From positions 172,132-236,131 of the forward strand of contig JAEUWP010000586.1 in the NCBI GenBank assembly GCA_018524725.1: DNA of 64,000 bases, in the 5' to 3' direction. Of this stretch, positions 58,327-64,000 are shown piece after piece. How positions within the stretch are numbered: the stretch's first letter is position 1; every line of letters begins with the position of its first letter. The notes below the pieces were generated by a model, which did no database searches, was not told the DNA's origin, and saw only the letters and a program-made list of their open reading frames with translations. Source of the stretch: Podaxis mareebaensis. Taxonomy: Eukaryota; Basidiomycota; Agaricomycetes; Agaricales; Agaricaceae. Position numbers and translations under genes: made by a program.

Positions 58327-58500
58327 TGTCCAATGTACAACCGGCTACGAATCCGCCGCTGTGCTCGTTGGCCACATCAGGTGCTCAACTTGGAGTCTCA
58401 AAATTACTTTTTCTCACGACCTTGCCTGATTGGGAATGTCGGACGCGTCACCGCGTTTCAAGATCTCTCCAACTTCAATATTACTCTTGCCTTCACCACC
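58327..58500. promoter_or_regulatory. Divergent promoter, CBP20 to RPT3
   Basis: 174 bp between two start codons of housekeeping genes, holding both promoters. No TATA box was seen. The sequence TTGCCACA (58369-58376) on the plus strand resembles the inverted half of a proteasome-associated control element, though it is not exact. Confidence 0.4.
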
Positions 58501-60170
<1,670 letters not shown>

Positions 60171-60648
60171 TTTTGCTTTCTGTACATACTGGTATGTTGA
60201 TCACCTCTGGAATTGGGATGCACGAGCTCACATTCATCATAGTAGCCCCCACTTGTATTCTATACCTGCAATCGCATTTACCCTAGATCTAGTCCTCCGG
60301 CGTGATCTGCTTATTCTCTTCTACGCTCTGTTCACTTTGGCATCCATCCGCTCTGATCACGGATTGGTGTCCATTCTTATGAGCAAGAAAAACATATTTG
60401 TTCTTCTCTGTTTCCTTCCTCTTCGTCTCTGGTTCGAGTTCATTTACAGCACTGCTTTGGTGGTGTTGTGGATGCATTGAGAGGTTAGCCCTATGGGTTG
60501 AATACATCCTACACGCTTCACGACCGTAACTTATAATCCATGTGTGAGTGATTGACTTTTTTTGACCACGCATGTATTGACTATCCTTGTAGATTTTCTT
60601 TAATATGATCAGTTCTTGCCCAAGGACAAATATTGAAATCGCAACTGA
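60171..60648. other. RPT3 3' flank preceding the tandem structured RNAs
   Basis: 478 bp with no coding frame of interest. It should contain the RPT3 3' UTR and possibly the promoter of an snoRNA host transcript. A small hairpin (ATCCG...CGGAT near 60343-60362) is visible but is not enough to call another RNA gene. Confidence 0.35.
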
Positions 60649-60815
60649 AGCTCCTCAACACTCTGGACGGTGTTCTCGTGCATACACGCACGTCCTTATT
60701 TTATGGGAGCTAGAATAATTCTTCTTGTTTCCTCTTATCTATATGAGGCCCTCCCACGATGTTGTTCATTCCTCTTTGGACCTATGAGGCGATGAAGATA
60801 CGTTGGGTGACAAGT
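60649..60815 (+). ncRNA. Candidate H/ACA snoRNA, copy 1
   Basis: About 167 nt with a hairpin-hinge-hairpin-tail layout. Hairpin 1: AGCTCC (60649-60654) pairs with GGAGCT just before the hinge. The inner stem GGACG+GTGT pairs with ACAC and CGTCC, leaving a pocket of TCAACACTCT and TTATTTTATG. Hinge box ANANNA is AGAATA at 60712-60717, 16 nt after the upper stem. Hairpin 2: CCCAC pairs with the GTTGGG region, and TTCAT..CCTC pairs with GAGG..ATGAA. The tail has ACA at 60810-60812, three nt from the proposed 3' end. Stems, hinge and tail spacing follow the H/ACA class, which guides pseudouridylation together with Cbf5, Nop10, Nhp2 and Gar1. It has no convincing coding frame and lies on the same strand as RPT3. 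Confidence 0.72.
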
Positions 60816-60949
60816 TGACTCTTGACTGTGGGTATACCCTCCTCTATCAGCTTATGCCCGCCAACCTAATTCTGCACAAAATAGATAACACACTTTTTTC
60901 CCCATTCTCAATGTGTGATTTTGAATGATTACTTGATATATTTCGTACC

Positions 60950-61102
60950 GCTCCTCAACACTCTGGACGGCGTTCATGAATGCACACGCTCGTTCTCATT
61001 TTACGGGAGCTAGAACAACCAACGACTTCCTATGAGAAGTCCCCACGTTCTCGTTCGTCCTCTTCTATCCAACAAGAGGACGAAGATTTGTGGGTAACAT
61101 CC
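60950..61102 (+). ncRNA. Candidate H/ACA snoRNA, copy 2
   Basis: About 153 nt, a diverged tandem relative of the copy 300 bp upstream. Hairpin 1: GCTCC pairs with GGAGC, GGACG pairs with CGTTC through one G-U pair, and GCGT pairs with ACGC. Compared with GTGT/ACAC in copy 1, this is a compensatory change. The pocket TCAACACTCT is identical to copy 1. Hinge box AGAACA is at 61012-61017, again 16 nt after the upper stem. Hairpin 2 has a perfect 11-bp stem (TTCGTCCTCTT with AAGAGGACGAA) on a CCCAC/GTGGG base. The tail ACA is at 61097-61099, three nt from the proposed end. The second pocket differs from copy 1. Confidence 0.74.
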
Positions 61103-61215
61103 CTTACGGTCTTAGAGTTGTGGTACATAAACCTTTTCCATAGCTAGATAAATACACTCCTTTACATCCAGCATACATATAAAACAAGGAAGATACATGT
61201 GTAGCTGATTACACC

Positions 61216-62444
61216 TTATTTTTTGGCCGGTTGACCAAGCTCACTAGCTCGTTCCGTGGCAACCTGGATGCCACGTGCAATTGTGGAACGGACCCTACCG
61301 TCCTCAAGGGCTAATAGACCGGCAATTGTGCACCCTCCAGGAGCTAGACACCATACTTTAGCATCATACACAAAGAATCTCTAAAATTCCAAACATACTG
61401 CTGACTGCATCCTTGATTTGCGCCGGATGGTTGTTGCCCTGCAAGACCATACGGGCGGCTCCTTGGAAGGCTACATCAGAACAACAACGTTAACCTTCCA
61501 ACACAAAAGTTCCGAAGATAAAACCATACTCTGAGCGGCAAGTTCCAAAGCCTCGGCTCTTGGCAGTCCCATCATCACACCGCCATCAGCCATAGCTTCA
61601 AGGAAGATGCAGGCAAAGGCTGGTCCAGAACCTGCAAGGGCTGTGCAGGCGTCGAAGTGCTTCTCGTCAAGGAAGCGACATCGGCCGATGGACGAGAAGA
61701 TTTTCAGGATGATGGCATTATCGTTTTCTTCGTAGGGTGAAGGTGGCAGGGTCGATACGACCGTCATGCCTTCACGTATCTGAAGAATGAAAATTCAACA
61801 TATGTGCCACTATCGAAAGACCGGTGGGAGAAAGCGCACTTTACATGGAGTATTGGGCATAGCGCGGACTACACGGGTCGAGGAAGGGACCCATCCCGCG
61901 AGTTGGCGGATGGTAACACCGGCGAGGATGCTGATGAGGAGTTTGCCCTCGAGGGCTTCAAACATCCCTTGTTCGCTCAGGATTATATGCGCTAGTTGAG
62001 GTTTGCAACTACCAAAACAACCACTCAACAATTGACATGCGCAACGAACAAACGCACACATACCAGAGGAGAACGACATCGGCCTGGCTAACAGCTTGTA
62101 CATTCCTCGACGCAAAGACTTCGACGTTTTTGCCCAACTCGCCAATATCTCCGAACACTTTGACAAGCTTCTCTGCAGTCGATTCACGACTCACGCAGGC
62201 AAGAAAACGTGAGGGAATCGAAGCGTCTGGCGTACCAGTGGGCGTGAGCGTGCCTGGGGTATGAACCTCCCACTTGGGATAACCATTGAAAAGAGAGCGT
62301 TTAGATGCGTTAAGGGACTCGATTACGCCCGACAGCACGGCGATGCCCATTGTGCCACATCCTGCAAATGGCGATTAGCTTCATGACCGAGTTCTTATGA
62401 GAGCGCGCATTGAATGAACCTAGGACGCAGAGGGTGTACCCCAT
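61216..62444 (-). CDS. PRO3: Pyrroline-5-carboxylate reductase
   Basis: Start at 62444 (MGYTLCVLGCGTMGIAVLSG), directly giving the NAD(P)-binding GxGxxG motif LGCGTMG. It then reads CKPQLAHIILSEQGMFEAL, KLLISILAGVTIRQLAGWVP, RVVRAMPNTPCKIREGMTVV, CTALAGSGPAFACIFLEAMA, DGGVMMGLPRAEALELAAQ and the P5CR signature TPGGCTIAGLLALEDGRVRS. It ends ASELGQPAKK. Catalyses the last step of proline synthesis, reduction of 1-pyrroline-5-carboxylate. Several short introns interrupt the gene and all observed motifs are intact. An insertion between beta2 and beta3 (WEVHTPGTLTPTGTPDASIP) is longer than in bacteria. Confidence 0.93.
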
Positions 62445-62762
62445 GGTTATAGTGGTGGATTCAGTTAGTGGAGAAGACAGTAGTTGAGAGGCGCTTCTAC
62501 ATTTGATTTTACAACCTTCTAAGACTGCTGAAATCTTCCGAGATGAGACTTCCGGAAAAAGAATGGGGATTTGCTGTCCCGTGATCTTTGTCAGAATAAT
62601 TGCGGATTCCGCGCCTTCAGAAGTAATTCAAAGGTTCAACCGTGTGAGTCAATCAACGTAGAGGTATTATACACAAAATTCAAGTCCACGTTCACAAATC
62701 AAAGCTTTGATCTCACACAGATGGGAGATTCGTGATACGAGAGCAAACGTTCTCAGAAGCCC
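62445..62762. other. Intergenic region between PRO3 and the S41-type peptidase gene
   Basis: 318 bp between two minus-strand genes. It probably contains the PRO3 promoter and the 3' UTR of the upstream gene. No coding frame was noticed. Confidence 0.4.
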
Positions 62763-63842
62763 TCACAGCAACTGGGCTACAACCTCTTTCCAGATAGCAA
62801 CGGGATTATTGGCTCTGGGATTGGGACGGAAGTCAAAATTTGTTAAGGTGGAGAGAGTCGAATGGATGGCGTACAATTCTGGTGTCAATGGTAAATTAAG
62901 ATCTGCTGGGTGATCTTGCCATTCTACCGCGCAACAGTCAACAAAGGCTGTAGGATACAAGGGCAAGAGTGAATTCACCTTCAGGTTGGCTTGGGTCGTC
63001 AATGCCGTACCCAAGCCTCCAAGTGATACCTAATACGCCATTGACCAGTCTTTACCCTCACATTCAGCGTTCTGCAGAAGCGAGCCGGAGAAAGGCTACT
63101 CACAAGTCAGGTGGCGCCAAGGGGTTGTTCTTGAGCTGCGTTGTCTGTGGGGTTGTCAGATTTCAATACGTCATACTATGGCTGCCAGCTGGAGGATTTT
63201 ACCTTGATTTCCGTGTCCATCCTCGAGAAATCCGACGACTGTCCTCCGACAGTTCCACAGTATTGCTGTTGAACTCCCTTCCTTCCGCCTACCACGACAG
63301 TCTTAGAACCCTCCAATTTGGACATTGTGACCTAAGTATGTAATGAATAAATGCCGTGGCTTCATGCGCGATCGGATGGAAAGGACATACGCTGAATAAT
63401 GCACATGAACTTGCGCATCCTCCGTTGCTCACGATAACCACCTTCTTCGTATCAAAGAGCGGCCCTGATGGAGGCGTAGTTGGTTGACCTTCTGGCTGGC
63501 ACTCCTGTCCCAATCTAGCCCACCAGTTGAGCTCCCGCAAGTCTGACGGAGACACAATACGTACTGCTGACTGAAAAAATCATGCCTTCCGTTGATGACT
63601 TTATGCACAGGCGGCTGCAACCAATTCGTCCCAGCAGGGAAGAAGTTGTGGTTTGCGTCTCGCCAGTGTTGAGGAGTATATAATAGGAAACCACGAGGGT
63701 CACGATTGTTGTTGACGATCTCCTTGACAATTTGTTGGGCGAGTGGTCCAGCACGAGCAGTCGTGTTCAGGCCAGCTTGGGGGTCTGTGCTAGCCTTTGG
63801 TCCCGCGATCTTGAAGATGTTACCGGGCGTCCAACACAAAGT
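62763..63842 (-). CDS. S41/CPAF-type peptidase, 3' part of gene, partial
   Basis: Several exons of a fungal S41-type (tail-specific-protease-like) protein. Recognisable segments, N to C: GLNTTARAGPLAQQIVKEIV, LLYTPQHWRDANHNFFPAGT then NWLQPP, RELNWWARLGQECQPEGQPT, GPLFDTKKVVIVSNGGCASS (catalytic serine region, then CALFS), MSKLEGSKTVVVGGRK, QQQYCGTVGGQSSDFS, and near the end EWQDHPADLNLPLTPELYAI with PRANNPVAIWKEVVAQLL. Upstream exons extend towards or past the right edge of the window (a frame with ITFFSFYRDHVVVSATSWCT lies near 63860-63995), and I could not join them with confidence. Such proteins are usually secreted in fungi, but the signal peptide is not in view. Confidence 0.7.
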
Positions 63843-64000
63843 TCCAGTCTAGCTTACTATGCGATGGAGCCACTATGGTGTAGCGCGAGTAAGCTCGCTG
63901 GGTGCGAGGGCCCGGTGGTGTCATCGACCTCAGGAGTACACCAACTAGTGGCGGAGACGACTACATGATCACGGTAGAAGCTGAAGAAAGTAATCTACAC

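Larger units (their letters stand above)
60649..61102 (+). repeat. Diverged tandem duplication, unit about 300 bp
   Basis: The two copies start 301 bp apart with the same 20 bases (CTCCTCAACACTCTGGACGG at 60651-60670 and 60952-60971). Similarity continues patchily through GGGAGCTAGAA. Identity is concentrated in one guide pocket, stems and the hinge, while loops and spacers have drifted. This is what is expected if RNA structure, not sequence, is under selection. Confidence 0.8.

Noticed and set aside
60250..60480. Possible third H/ACA-like unit or small membrane protein downstream of RPT3
   Set aside because: One small hairpin is visible, but hinge and ACA spacing do not fit. The hydrophobic frame there has no start context or homologue and lies in the expected 3' UTR.

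Overview
The window reads as gene-dense genomic DNA of a filamentous basidiomycete, most likely an Agaricomycete. The signs are many introns of about 47-60 nt with GT..AG ends, serine/proline-rich fungal proteins, a DUF6593 protein, a fungal retaining trehalose phosphorylase and an Agaricomycete-style F-box protein. No bacterial, viral, transposon or CRISPR signature was seen. Gene models below were built by eye from reading frame, splice sites and family similarity. Junctions may be off by a base or two.

Layout. 1-10.8 kb: a conserved unknown protein with a coiled, basic middle (-), an FMP25-like mitochondrial RCC1-repeat protein (-), a small single-pass membrane protein (-), and a Bre2/ASH2 SPRY subunit of COMPASS (-) sharing a 96-bp divergent promoter with a ten-exon ubiquitin E2 (+). 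12.8-25 kb: a very large disordered protein (+), a glutamine-rich DUF6593 protein (-), a BTB-domain protein (-) and an NTAQ1 N-terminal glutamine amidase (-). 27-40.3 kb: a small disordered protein, ATP12 (-) divergent from MSH3 (+), POL5/MYBBP1A (-) whose stop codon region overlaps that of MSH3, and a CxxC-tailed unknown (-). 40.5-52 kb: trehalose phosphorylase (-) divergent from a Brf1-like TFIIB-family factor (+), an F-box protein (-) and a PAP2 lipid phosphatase (-). 52.2-64 kb: PPP4R2 (+), a basic nuclear-type protein (-), eIF1 (+), the tri-snRNP protein SNRNP27 (-), a mitochondrial-type RRM protein (+), CBP20 (-), proteasome ATPase RPT3 (+), two tandem structured RNAs, pyrroline-5-carboxylate reductase (-) and a 3'-terminal piece of an S41-type peptidase gene (-).

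Most genes are core eukaryotic housekeeping: mismatch repair, ribosome biogenesis, splicing, translation initiation, protein degradation, cap binding and proline synthesis. They are not a pathway cluster.

The most interesting signal is non-coding. Just downstream of RPT3 (60649-60815 and 60950-61102) lie two diverged tandem copies of a two-hairpin RNA with an ANANNA hinge and an ACA tail. Both have compensatory base changes in stems, so they look like an unannotated pair of H/ACA snoRNAs. Their shared first pocket is complementary to the conserved AGAGUGUU of 18S rRNA. Other notable points are two GC-AG introns, four stop-free in-frame introns in MSH3, an E2 with HPG in place of HPN, and a 1.2-kb ATG-free stretch at the head of the giant disordered gene.
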